Source of the DNA: Ectocarpus siliculosus
Taxonomy: Eukaryota > Sar > Phaeophyceae > Ectocarpales > Ectocarpaceae
NCBI GenBank assembly: GCA_000310025.1
Contig: FN649738.1
Span: 267,386 to 331,385, forward strand
Direction: 5' to 3'
DNA length: 64,000 nt
A model generated the notes under the pieces. It was not told the DNA's origin. It saw only the letters and a program-made list of their open reading frames with translations, and did not search any database. A program made the position numbers and the translations under genes. This document shows positions 50,876-62,517 of this stretch, piece by piece; the stretch's first letter is position 1, and the number at the start of each line of letters is the position of its first letter.

Positions 50876-52858
50876 CGATTGAGGCAGGGACACAAAAAAA
50901 GAAAAGTCATATGTCGGTGGTGTGTGTCAATATTATTGTAATAATAGCATCGACCCCGAGAATAAGCTGGCCAATAAAAAGACGTCAGTCTCAGTGCGGC
51001 TGAAACCAGAAATGCTTCTAAAGGCTACGACGATCGGATCGGGGATCCCGTGAGGGGGAGTCAGGTCATGGGGGAGGCTACCCTGCTCTCCGCATTAAAG
51101 ACACAAAAGGTAGAAGGCAGCTGCACGTGTCTATCCAAGGGCTGCTACTTTGCACTGGTGTATGCGCGTGAGCTACTCCTACCCCGAAAGGGTCTGATTC
51201 GGTTTGATTGTCTGCATGCTCGGCTTTGGGTGTGCGTGTTTGTGTCAAATCAATCTCTCCGACCGGGTATCATTTCTATATCGCGGTGGGTGATTCTCAT
51301 TGTATATGATGCAGCCGATAAGAATGCTCCGGATGCTTTCCGCGAGCTGCTCCTTCAGCGTTCTGCCGTATGGCGAGGTGGAGTTTGACTCGCGAGGACC
51401 GCAAGGGGACAAGGAGCGGATGCATACACATACATGTGGGACAGAGGCAAGAGTAGGCCGACCGGCAATGAGGATGATAAAGGCAGTAGTAACCACGGAC
51501 AAAAAGTGGGAGAGAAGCAAAACAGACAAAGGTACAAGCGGGAGGGTGTACACATAGGGCAACTTTGTCGCGGCCTTGGGCGCCAATGGGCCCAGACGTG
51601 CAAGATCGTCCATGAAGGTTAATGATGCCTGTGCTCTGCACGGTTCCTGGCCATGATGTCCATGCGTCAGAATGGGATTGGCAGTGGTTGATTCGCGCAC
51701 GGGCGATCGCCGCGAAGCCGATCGCCGCCGAGCTTTTTTTGTTTTTCCAGGATCCACCGACGGTTGTGTACCCTTCCCTTGCTAATAGTGTGCGTGTTGT
51801 TTAGATCTTCTGATGGCTCTATTTATAGCATTCTTGTGACGACGGACACGAGTTTAATGTGAAGACAACAACAACAACAAAAACAACAACGACTGTTTGA
51901 GAAAAGGGTGGGTGGGTACAGTATATTCGGCTATGGTTATTTCTCGAACGTTATTTCTCGAACGGGTAGTGGTTTTATGTATTTTCCTACAGCAGTATGC
52001 CGTACAGCACCACAGCAGGACCCACCTTTGTGTTACTCCGTGCCTTACCGAAACACATGATCATGCACAAAATGGCCCATTGCGCCCTGAGCAACCAGTG
52101 CTTGCAACCGTACGGGACTACGCAGGTACAGACATGTCAACAAGAGCATCAGCTACGACTCTCCAAGAGGTGCGATATCGTCCGTGCTATGTATGACTCC
52201 TGCAGCAGTGTACTGCGAAATAGATCAATTTTTGGCGAATGTAAGAGCGATCGGCGATCGGTGGTACGCTGCTGTGGGGGGTACATTTGAATTATGTAGA
52301 CCCAAAGCTCCAACTTTTGGCAGTGGCTACCCTCTGTTGCAGGCTTTCTCGAGGGCCACGTGCAAGAAAGAGAACTTACACGCGCCCCATGCCAGGCAGC
52401 GCCATTCCAGAAATAGAGCGCATGTAATCAACTGCATGTCGATCAATATGTAATTGACAGCAAGCAAGCGAATCATCAACCGTCCCTTGCCGTGTGATAC
52501 TATAGCATACAAAAGGATCTAGCTACGCGCGCCCATACCTTCTTCCGTGTGGCTCGGCTGCAGGGGTGGGAATCCGAAGGAAAGGGTGGACATGTTTCTT
52601 TCTGAAACAAAGCCCTAGGGTGGTTCTCCCTCTAAGATCACCTTCGCTCCCAAGCTCGCATCGCCACACGCACGGCCGTGATGTTGAAACTGCTGTACAC
52701 TGCTCTGTGTGACAGAATGCCAACGCCATCAAGAGGCACCGTGAATCAATGCATGCACAATGAACGCCGTACCATGGATTTCATCGACCTCATCTTCGAG
52801 CCCCCCATCGGAGGTGTGTAGGTGCAGCTCGTGTTCATGGGCTTTCAATGACATCAAC
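50876..52858. other. Intergenic between divergent genes
   Basis: This contains the 5' flanks of the acidic gene (minus) and the LON-domain gene (plus), and copy 2 of a dispersed repeat. The ACAACA run at 51868-51890 is a simple repeat. No other gene is supported. Confidence 0.55.
50921..51158 (+). repeat. Dispersed repeat, copy 2
   Basis: Direct-orientation partner of 13081-13262, 38 kb away. Shared blocks include ACGTCAGTCTCAGTG, CATGGGGGAGGCTACC against CATGGGGGAGACTTATC, and GGCTGCTACTTTGCACT. It lies just upstream of the acidic gene. Confidence 0.7.
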
Positions 52859-55800
52859 ATGAGCTCTGTGCGACGGAGAACCGGCTGGGGGTGTGCGTGG
52901 GCGGTGGCAGCGAGCTTATGCGTCAGAACGGGGGCATTTTTTGCTTCGCTCCCCCACAGCAGGGGCAGGTGGGGTCGGGCAACTACAGAGGTGAGAGAGA
53001 GCGTGGTGGCTGATGAGTTGATTGGTGCTGTATCTTTTGTCTCGTCTTGTTTCGCAGCAAACCTGGGTCACAGCTGCTGCGTTGACAGAGAGCGGGTGCT
53101 GTTGGCGTCATGGCCTGTTGATCATGCTTTGCGGTAGGGCGAAGTCTGCGATATCCATCTCCCTCTCTTCTCAGCACACGAAGTAAAGAAGATGCAGGTT
53201 GAATGTTCGGCGGGCTATCAGGAAAGCAGTGCTGCGAACAGCTCGCACAAGAGATTCGTCTCTACAGCAATATCTGTACAGCAAGTAGTTGCTTGAGGTA
53301 GGGAGTGGTGCACGGGCGACGGCTGGACGGAGTCGAATGGTCCATGCAACCATTCGCTGCCACACTTGTTCGTCTGGGGTCGTTCTTAGATAGGACAGCG
53401 TTGCTTTGCCGAACTCGCGTACTTTTGCGGGGTTGATCTGGTTATAGCAGTAGTTTCGTGGTGTGATATGATAGCTGGAGAGCAAGCTCGTAAAAGCAGT
53501 CGGGGCTTTTCGCCGCCGCCGCCTACAATACCGCCTTTGCAGCAAGTATACCTCCTGAGGTATACCTGGTACATACCATCATGGAGGCAACCCGTAAGAG
53601 AAAATGCCCCTTTCGTTGGGATGTGTTTAATTTAGCCGTTCCAGTGAGTGTTGAGGTCATCTGCTGGATGGCGATGGCGGCTACTTGCAGTAGTGTCTGT
53701 GAAAGCCGAAACATTTGCCGAGAGCAAAAAACGGCGACGCTGCCCGTTGCAACAGCAGTGCCGTGCCCTACGCACCCCTACCACCCACTGGCCCGATGCT
53801 GCTTTCATCGCAACCTTGCTTAATCTTCTCCCGGCATCGGATACCGCCGCTTTCTCTCTCTCTCTCTAAAGCTGAACGGGGTGCGAGAGTGGAAGCAGGG
53901 GCAGCCTGGAGACCTCAGAGAGATCGGCCTCCTTCCGTTCCCGGTCGATGACGTCATGTGTCCCGGAGAGACCAAGGCGTTACACCTATACGAGGTGCGT
54001 GTGCCACGGCGGTAGATTCGGTGGCGTTGTCATGAGCGTGCCTTGTGTTAAATCGGGGTGCGGCGGGGATAGGGGGGGGGGGGGTTCCTGTTGGGCACAC
54101 TGTAATAATACATACCAACAATGTTGTAAGCAGCGCTCGATTCCTCCAGCACTCGTGAGAACGACACGGGAACCTGGACGCAGCGGAAACCCTCGGATCA
54201 ATCCCTCCGTTAAAGAACGTCCTGCGGACACCCCCCGCCCTAAGGGGGCGGGCCCGTGTCGATTTAGGACCTTTTCCTCGTGTGACCTGTGCCCCCCGAA
54301 GGAGAAGAGGGGGAAACAACCCGACTCTTTGGGGCGCTTGAAGNNNNNNNNNNNNNNNNNNNNNNNNNNNNNNNNNNNNNNNNNNNNNNNNNNNNNNNNN
54401 NNNNNNNNNNNNNNNNNNNNNNNNNNNNNNNNNNNNNNNNNNNTGGCCGGATGTTGTTTTCATCGCAACTTGGTTTAATCTTCTCCGGGCATGGGATACC
54501 GCGGCTTTTTCTCTCTCTCTAAAAAGCTGACCGGGGTGCGAGAGAGGAAGCAGGGGCACCCCGGACACCTCAGAGAGATGGGCCTCCTTCCGTTCCCGGT
54601 GGAGGACGTCATGTGTCCCGGAGAGCCCAGGGCGTTACACCTATAGGAGGGGCGTGTCCCCCGGGGGGAGATTGGGGGGGGTTGTCATGAGCGTCCCTGG
54701 TGTTAAATCGGGGGGCGGCGGGGAGGGGGGGGGGGGGTACTCATAGTCGTGCATGCCGTAGTCGTTTGACCATTGACCTCGCATCCCTACAAAGCCGGGA
54801 CGGAGCATGCCGGGTTCTCACCGGACCAGGCTCTCACATCACCAAGCGCGAAGCGCCGTGAGGTATTTGGCGAGTCGCATGAAGGGTGAGCTGCATCCTG
54901 CTAAGGGTGTTCGGCATCTTGTGCTTACTTCCTTGCGTACGGATGACAGCTACGTATGACTTAATTTATTTTCTGGTGCTTTCACTTCCAGAGACAGTTG
55001 TAAGCACTGTGTAACTGCCTCGAGGAAGCTTGACCATTTTAACACAACGTGGTGCGATCATCCCCCGTTGCGCGGAGTGAGGTTCTCGACCCCGCACAAC
55101 ATAATCTACTCGACCACCATTATGGTTACCGCCAAAAAAAAACCGAGGTAAAAAAAAAAACGGTAACCTGGTTGCCGAGTTCACGAAGTGAATTGGCTTG
55201 TTTTACAACGTCGTTGCCAAGCGACGAAAACCCAACCCCGATGGCAAACACCGAGTGGGGGGCTTGTTTTACAACGTCGTTGCCAAGCGACGAAAACCCA
55301 AACCCCGATGGCAAACACCGGGGGGGGCGGCTTGTTTTACAACGTCGTTGCCAAGCGACGAAAACCCAACCCCGATGGCAAACACCGGGAAAGGGGGGAG
55401 GGGGGGCGTACTCATTTGTTGCTTGCCGTAGTCATTTGACCATTGACCACGCGTCCCTTTCGAGACGGAGCACCGTTCCTACACCTACTAGAGACACCAC
55501 CAACATTTGGGAGCTCTTTACGTTTCTGCCACAAACTCCATAAAAATTTCTTGCACATCTTATCCCCGTCCTCTAGGGCCTCTTGTGCCCACCATCTATC
55601 CCCAATTATCGCGATCGTTTTTTCGCTGTTGTCTAATTTACCAAACTTGTCCATGTCACACCCTCTCTGTCTCATTTCCTCCTCGAGATCCTCTCTTTCC
55701 TTCCTGTACAACTCACACTCCCCAACTATGTGGGGTCTACTCTCCTCCGATTTGCCACATGGACATGTGTGTCTATCCTCCTCTTCCTCTCTCCTACGGC

Positions 55801-58800
55801 TGGTATACCTCTTCCTCCGTTCTGGCAAGTCCAGATCGCCTACTCCAAATTGCAATTTCAGCTTTTTCGCATAGTCCATGGGGCCGTCCAAGTACTTCTT
55901 CATCCCTATCCCTTCTTTCAACTTCCCGTATATCTCCAAGTGGTCTTCGCTTCGTACCTTCTTCCGAAGGGTTGCCTCCTCCCTACTCTCTAGCATCTCC
56001 TTGACTTTCGTCTTGAACCCCCCGAACCCTTCCGTGTCCAACGTCTCCTCCTCGTCTCCTATCTCCTTCCAAACCTTCTCTACCACCTTGTCCCATATGA
56101 TTCCCTTCTTCCCTGGAGTCGTTTTTCCCCAAGCTGCCTCGTCAACCATGGCTGGTAGTCTATCGTCCGACATTCTACTTACCTTGTACTGCCAATTCAA
56201 CTTCTGCATGTCTCTCTTTGTTTTAAGAGAGTACATTCCCAATTCTGCTCTCAATACAGTGTTGCTCGTTGTACTTGAACATCCTAGTATTTTCTTGGCC
56301 GCTGCCATCTGCACCGTTTCCAGCTGCTTGACGGCCTTTTCGTTACCTTCCCATATCTCTCCTGCATACTCTAGCTTAGGTACAATCACATTCAAGAGAA
56401 TACACCTCTTAATCCTAGTGTCTAGGTGTGGGTCCGTAAGGATCTCGTCCATCTTGCCTATCTGAGCTTTACTCTTCCCAATCAACTTCGCTATGTGTGC
56501 GTCCCATGAGCACTCCTTCGAAATCTCTACTCCCAGGTACGTATACTTGTCTACTACCGGTAGTTCTTCCTCCCCCCATTTCCATTTGAATTCTACGGGA
56601 TTTTTCTTATCTTCGTTACAGACCACTACTGCGCATTTTCCTACGTTCGCCGACAATCTCCATTTTCGGGTGTATCCTACCGCCGCATCTATTTGTTCTT
56701 GCAACCCTTCTGGTGTTTCGGATACCCCCACGAAATCATCTGCAAACATCAGTCCGGACACACTCTTTCCCTCTACTTGGACTCCCTGTCTTACTGCTTC
56801 AACCGCCCTTATCAAATCGTTGATGTAAATCTTAAAAAGAGTGGGTGACATCGTACAGCCCTGTGCGACTCCTTGGAGTATATCCACGTACTTCGAAATT
56901 TCCCCATCCAACATCACCGCACTTCTTGTGCATTCTGTCATATTTTTCAACATCCTCCACATTTTCCCCCGGATGCCGATGTCCCACATCTTTTTCCACA
57001 ATCCATTGCGCCATACGGTGTCGTACGCTTTTTGTATGTCGAGGAAGAAACAGTATGTCGTACGCCCGGCGTCTTTCCTACCTTGGATGATTTTACTCAA
57101 CGTATATACATGGTCTACACAACTACGATCTGGTCTAAATCCAGCTTGTCCTTCGTTGATCTTTTGTTTCCACTCCAACATGTCTCCCATTCTATTGTCT
57201 ATCATCTTGCCAAACAGTTTCCCCACTGTGCTCAACAGGGTTATCCCTCTATAATTCCCCGGGTCAGCTTTATCCCCCTTTTTGAACAGGTTCACGACTA
57301 CTCCTTCTCTCCATCTCTTCGGCGCGTACTCGTGTTTCCATATCCAGTTGAACATCCGGACCAACATGTTAATCATCCCCTCCCCCCCCTGTTTCAAAAG
57401 CTCGTTCACAATTCCATCAGCCCCTGCCGCTTTTCTATTCTTGAGTTTCGCTACGCAGTCCTCTACCTCTTCTCGTGTGAACTCTCCCTGCAACCCGTCT
57501 ACATCACTACGTTCCCTCTGAGATCTTTCAACGTTTTCCTCTGCCCACGAGTTGATTTCCTTCTCAAACTCCGAGTCGAAGTTGTCGTTGGTGGTGGGTG
57601 TCCCAAGTTTGCGGTAGTGCTCTACTAGTACTTCCCTCTTTCCTTTAGAAGTGCTTACCATCTTACCCTCGGCAGATCTTAGTGTCGTTATTTCCGTGTC
57701 TCCCCCTCTTTTCTTGCCCACTATCCCTTGAATTCCTACCCACATTTGCTTCATCCCCCCCTCAAAATCTTCGTTAGTCTTTTGGACTACTTCCTCCCAC
57801 AACCCTTTCTTCTTCTTCACGACCAACTCCTTCACCCTCTTTCTACTTTCAACATACTCCTTCCATCCTGCATCTGTTTTCCCTGCCGCATATTTTGCGT
57901 GTGACTCTCTACGTACTCGAATTGCTTGCTTGATTTCTTCGTCCCACCACTGCTCTCTTACAAACTATCAACTTTCTACCTAGTACTCTGCTTGCTGTTG
58001 TGTTTACCAGCTCTTCCCACCCTTCTATGATTCTAGACCCGGCCTGGTCCCGGCCTTCGGCATCCTTCGGTGTACCCATTGCCTCCATCAACTCCGAGAG
58101 TTTCTTGTCGTTTATAGCCATCTCTTCTTGGAACTCTACCCTCGGGGGGGGGGGGCGTATGGCTCAATGCTGGAACTGCTGTATTGCATTACTACTGTAA
58201 AGTGCAGCGACCCAAGATCTATCGAGCCTTCAAGTTGCGCGGAAATCGAAACACTGGAGCGGTAACAGTCACTACTCCACCCCGCTATTGCCGCATGACG
58301 GAAGGAACCACCGCACATGTCGTCAGTGCTGGAACGGAACAAGCATCGACTGCTGTGGTATTGTCTCGAACGGGTGGTCCTTTTGTGGCTGCCCCGTGTA
58401 TATATTTTCTAAAAACATCTGCCGCCACCCCCTCTTGTGTTCCCTCCCGCGCTCCCCTTGGCCCCCAACAGGCACGCTTCTTGTCGTTGTTCGAGAACGC
58501 GATCAAGAACCACGGGGGGTGTGTAGGGGGAGCGATCTTCGTAGATGGTGAGAGAGTTGTTCGCCAGGGGAAGATGAGAAAGGTGTTCCATTGTTTGGAA
58601 GGCCAACTGGCCGAGGAAACGCCAAGCAGCAGTCATGAGAAGAAAAATATACCGTGTATGTTTTTAAGCGTTTTTTGGCAGTTTTTGGCATACGGCGAAT
58701 AACAGCCTTCGTGGACCACACCCGTCCCCTTGGTGTTCTGGATATGTGCCATTCAGTGAACCAGCAACCTGTAACATGAACCAGCAACCTGTAACATAGC

Positions 58801-61800
58801 AGCTTGTAGAAACGGCTCGAAACACGCAAGGTACCGCCATGTCGCCGTTACACCTTACTGCATCATTTATTGTGGGCATTTCGAAGAGTCACAGGTAGGT
58901 GTAGGCACGTTTTGTTCCACGTCCTCTAGCTCAGACCGCGTGTTTGGTGTGGGCTGGCTGCACAGCTTGGCGCCATCTCCACCGTTCACACAGCCAGCAA
59001 CCCCAACCCTTGCACGACCCCATTGGCGGTACTAGTTGCCTACTCCCGTTGTCTGGTGGGAAGTCGCACGTCGATATTCTTCGTCGCAACCTTGTGAATC
59101 CCCTCTAAAACGATCGAGAGACATTGATGCAGCATCACTCATTCCGTTTCCACTTGTCGCTGTCAGACGGCGTGTTGGTGAGGGTCGGACAGCTGTGCGA
59201 CATCGTGGCGTGGGAGCGTGAAGAGGTCGGGGTGTCGGTAGCCCTGCGGTGCATCGGGCGGTGTGAGATAGGCGGTGAGGACAAGCACTACCGAGGGTCT
59301 CTTGAGTTCGCATCGACCGCGCTACACATGCATACACCGTTCAAAAATTAAATCAAACTTTGTAGCACTGTGTATATACATGGGTCACCCCCTGCGACGA
59401 TGTTCGCTCCCGGCAACGTAAGATGAGGGGCGATGGCTCGTGGGCGGGTGGCCATACGTGTTGGCGTTCAATCGGACGGGGGCGGAGGAGTAGACAGGTT
59501 TTTGCGGGGTTACGCTTCTCTCCCTTCCCCTTCTAATCTACTCGGTTCATGACGTGAAGGTCTCATACCGATATCTGGAACGAACGTTCCTCGGACCTAC
59601 ACCGATCTCTGGAACGTTCCTCGCACCTGAACCGATCTGTGGAACGTTTCTTGCACCTGAACCGATCCTTGAAATGTTCCTGTTTCACCAGCACTGATTT
59701 CTGGAACGTTCCTCGCGACGCCCCTCGTATCGCGCAATTCGTTTGGCAGACGTGACGAACGTAGACCCTTACATTCGCGCGAACGTCCGCGAGGTTCGAG
59801 ACGTGGTCGGCATGGACGAGCCTGACGAGGAGGGGGAGGACAACGGCGTCGTTTCCTCCGATGTGAGCCTGAGTCCTCATCATATCGTCGAATGTCATGG
59901 TGCCGTTTATGCATGTGCGCGGTTGTCTGCGGTACCTAGGTCTGTCTCGTTTTTGTGTGTTGAACACGTCTGCATGTTGCTGTGCTGCTACTGCTGCTCT
60001 TGGTGGTGTTTGTAAAGATGATGTGGCAGCAGCCGCTACCAATGCTGGCGCTTGTGCTCATGGTTTCACTTGCTTGATGCTGTGAGGTTTGACGCTTCTG
60101 CCTGGACCATATTTTTCCCGTCAGCAGCACCAAGCCATGCTTCCACCGCAATAACCTGGATACCCACTTTGCAAATGCTTCACACGCGTTTTTGTTGTGT
60201 AGGTGTTCAGCCTCCACCGACAGTGCGTGGAACTAGAGGGGAAGATGGCGACAGCGGCCGGGGGTAACGTGGGGTGGGAGGACGAAAGCGGGAGGAGGCC
60301 GTCGCCTTCTCGAAGAAGAAGTCCCTGAAGAAAACGATGACGAAGTCGACGAAGACGACGAAGACGACGACGATGATGATGAGCTGTTGGACGATGATGA
60401 CGTCACAGCAAGCGCGGAGGAATTCGAAGGAGCGGGGAGCGCTGGCGGCGCCGAGGTTGACGATCTCATGGAGAGATTCCAGCGAGGCGGCGGCGAGCTG
60501 GACCTAAGCCAGCTGGGCGGCGGTAGCAGCAATGGGGATTACGAAAGGCGATTATCTGTGTCGATAGCGGGAGCGGCGGAGGACATTGTCGCCGGGTGGG
60601 AGGCGGAGGATGAGGAAGAGGAGGAGGAGGAAGAGGAGGAGGAGGAGGATGAGGAGGAGGGTGGGAAAGCAAAGGGGCTGGGGGACTTGCTATGGGGGCA
60701 TGAGGCATACGAGAGCGACGGCTTCGACTCCAGCCTAGAGGACCAGGTCGAAGCCATGTAAGTTGGTTTGCTGCCCGCCCATGCTACCCTCTCCACAGCC
60801 CATTCTAGGTGTCAAGTAGAAAATGTAATTTTTGGTCGTAGATGCTATCTGTTTTCCAGCAAGTTGCCTTCACATCCGTTCCAGGTTTGTTGGAGCCCCG
60901 AACATGCCTAGATCGGTAGGGACTGAAAAGAGCTTGGGCAATGTTTCTAAGCTTGCAATGATACTTGCACGCGGACGTAGATCCTCTATTATTTTTTGCG
61001 CGGCTACACGGAGGATCTTGAACGTCTCGCCCGTCGCTACCCGAGCTGCGGGAAGGTCATATAAACATGGAAGAACAAACCGCGGCCATTTTTTCTGCAA
61101 GGAGTGACCTGCGCAACCTACTAAACGTACGCCAGAAGCACAGGTGACTGCAAGGTACGGCGCTCCCGTAAAGTAGACAGCCTTGGGTCAAGCACCCTTT
61201 CATTGGCGACCCCTCTCTCGACACCTGACTAATAGGTAGCGCATGAACAGACGGTCGTCGCAGCGTACGTGACACACGAGAAAGAGTCTTGGTCTTCTCT
61301 AACCCGAGCTCTCTTGGTTGATGTTCTTGCCGTCTCCTTCAACACGCAGCAACCCCTAACCACAGGCGCGGCCGCCTTCGATCTCTTAGTTGATGGTCTT
61401 GCAATCTCCTTCAACGCGAAACAACCCCTTATCACAGGCGAGACTCCCTTCGATCTCTTGGTTGATGCTCTTGCGGTCTCCTTCCAACGCGCACTTGCCA
61501 GGTACGAGTGCCTGAAGGCGCACCTTACCGTGAGCCTGGAGGAGAACAGAGGCGGGGCAGACGCGGCCGCTTTCGGCGCCGCCGCCAAGAAGACGGGTGG
61601 GGACCGACCGTGGGGCGCCGCAAGCGGCCCCCAAACCATCGCCGACGTGGTCGCGGCAGCAGCAGCAGCCGCGGGGTCGTCGGGCGGGGAGGTGCCCCCC
61701 TCTGACGAGGGGGACGGGGAGGGGCAGTACCTGTGGGGGTGTACCTCGCCGCAGGAGGAGCGGGAGCAGCTCGTGTCGTTCGCGTCCCTCGGGTGCTTTG

Positions 61801-62517
61801 ATCCGAGTGCCCGCCTGCAGGTGTGAGGGTTTGCCTTGGTTGCTTCTGCCGTGTTTTTTTTTTTTCTGGGACTCGTCGTGTTTATTTTATTTCTTCCGGT
61901 GGTGACTTGGCTTGACTGCTTGCTAGTCTCGATGAAGACCCCGCAAACACGCCTCCTTCCGTGCGCCATGACGGCCCGCACCACGCGCTCGTTTTGCGAT
62001 GCATCCAGGGGATCGGAATAGTATGCCCGCTCGTTGATTGGTTGGCGGCAGCTGTATCACGCCGCTCTTCTCCGTCGGTGTGTCTCGCTCCGCGATATCC
62101 ATTCCGCGGTGTGCCTATGTAGCTGTTTTTCGTTGCAGATTGACGTTCTTGTTTCTGTTCGCCGTCTGGGGTCGAGTTTGTATTAGCAATGATCGATGAA
62201 GCGTTTCCGATCCGAACAAAAAGCATTTTGGACGTGTTGCGGATATTGTGATGGCAGCCTACATTTGCGTCTCGTGCGCATCGATGTGGTCCGTGTTGTT
62301 TGTACTGTAAATCCTGCTCGGTGATGATCGTTGGTGCGTGTCTAACTTGCCGCCTCTCCGCCTGCCGTATTGATTGTTCGTCGCATGCTGGCGCTGCTGA
62401 GTGCAGTCACTGATGCTCATGTCGACCGGAGAAAGGCTGCGGATGGCAAGAGACGCATTAGCCGAACGTCTCAAGGTGCTCGTGGCTAAAAGTGCTCTCA
62501 GCCAACTAGGAGACTGA
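52859..62517 (+). CDS. Plastid-targeted LON-domain protein, 10 exons
   Basis: Exons: 52859-52990, 53872-53994, 58472-58547, 59167-59274, 59750-59862, 60203-60757, 60860-60884, 61046-61143, 61502-61820, 62407-62517; about 552 aa. Exon 1 is a bipartite heterokont presequence: a hydrophobic signal peptide (GWGCAWAVAASLCV), then TGAFFASLPHSRGRW, resembling the ASAFAP cleavage motif with Phe. Exons 2-5 form an N-terminal LON substrate-binding domain: GLLPFPVDDVMCPGETKAL, HLYEARFLSLF, GGAIFVDDGVLVRVGQLCDI, ALRCIGRCEIGDVTNVDPYI. There is no ATPase or protease domain, as in plant chloroplast LON-domain proteins of unknown role. Exon 6 is acidic and needs a one-base shift between 60237 and 60326 to stay open. 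The starts of exons 7 and 8 are less certain. Exons 9-10 (EEREQLVSFASLGCFDPSARL, then STGERLRMARDALAERL) resemble the C-terminal helices of such proteins. Intron 2 (4.5 kb) holds a gap and retroelements. Confidence 0.85.
54344..54443. other. Assembly gap (exactly 100 N)
   Basis: A 100-N spacer, the conventional size for an unknown gap, in intron 2 of the LON-domain gene. The sequence after it duplicates sequence before it. Confidence 0.99.
54444..54736 (+). repeat. Degraded duplicate of 53789-54080, probable assembly artefact
   Basis: Over about 290 bases this repeats the end of intron 1, all of exon 2 and the start of intron 2 of the LON-domain gene. Most differences turn A, T or C into G or C, and G runs lengthen, as in poor read ends. 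The copy has a TAG (CTATAGGAG) and a broken donor, so it cannot serve as a second exon 2. Confidence 0.85.
54737..55392 (-). mobile_element. Short non-autonomous retroelement, copy 2
   Basis: Minus-strand relative of 36998-37523, with the same order of landmarks and the 3' end reading GACTACGGCATGCACGACTA then TGAGTAC. It differs by carrying three tandem copies of the first unit (55193-55392). It lies directly 3' of the LINE in the same orientation, in intron 2 of the LON-domain gene. Confidence 0.75.
55193..55392 (-). repeat. Three tandem units of about 66 bases
   Basis: Each unit contains CTTGTTTTACAACGTCGTTG then CCAAGCGACGAAAACCC and GATGGCAAACACCG on the plus strand, with nearly no divergence. 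Copy 1 of the element (36998) has a single unit. Confidence 0.88.
55408..58140 (-). mobile_element. 5'-truncated LINE (non-LTR retrotransposon) with long intact reverse transcriptase frame
   Basis: One minus-strand frame runs from about 57963 to the TGA at 55412 (about 850 codons). Reverse transcriptase motifs in order: NYRGITLLSTVGKLFGK; EGQAGFRPDRSCVDHVYTL; CFFLDIQKAYDTVW; GVAQGCTMSPTLFKIYINDL; GLMFADDFVG (the catalytic Asp pair, FADD); YTYLGVEIS. A C-terminal Cys/His knuckle follows (CPCGKSEESRPHIVGEC). Upstream, REQWWDEEIKQAI and WEELVNTTASRVLGRK are the linker after the endonuclease, in two frames split by one frameshift near 57960. The endonuclease itself is missing, so the copy is 5'-truncated at a G run (58143). 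The stop codon lies inside the terminal ATGAGTAC. It is inserted antisense in intron 2 of the LON-domain gene. Near-intact coding suggests recent arrival. Confidence 0.92.
59574..59719. repeat. Degenerate 30-base tandem repeat with GGAACGTTCC cores
   Basis: Four to five units of roughly CTGGAACGTTCCTCGCACCT then GAACCGATCT lie in intron 4 of the LON-domain gene and end about 30 bases before its acceptor. The core GGAACGTTCC is a perfect palindrome. Confidence 0.8.
61310..61500 (+). repeat. 72-base minisatellite, about 2.7 units
   Basis: Units contain CTCTTGGTTGATGTTCTTGC, then GTCTCCTTCAAC, CAGCAACCCCT and ACAGGCG. The array lies at the end of intron 8 of the LON-domain gene and runs into the acceptor of exon 9. 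Since 72 is a multiple of three, it stays open in the frame of exon 9 (repeat LLVDALAVSF). Confidence 0.85.

Noticed and set aside
54527-54649. Second copy of LON exon 2 as an alternative exon
   Set aside because: It contains a stop (CTATAG), lacks the GT donor and shows G/C-biased miscalls next to an N gap.
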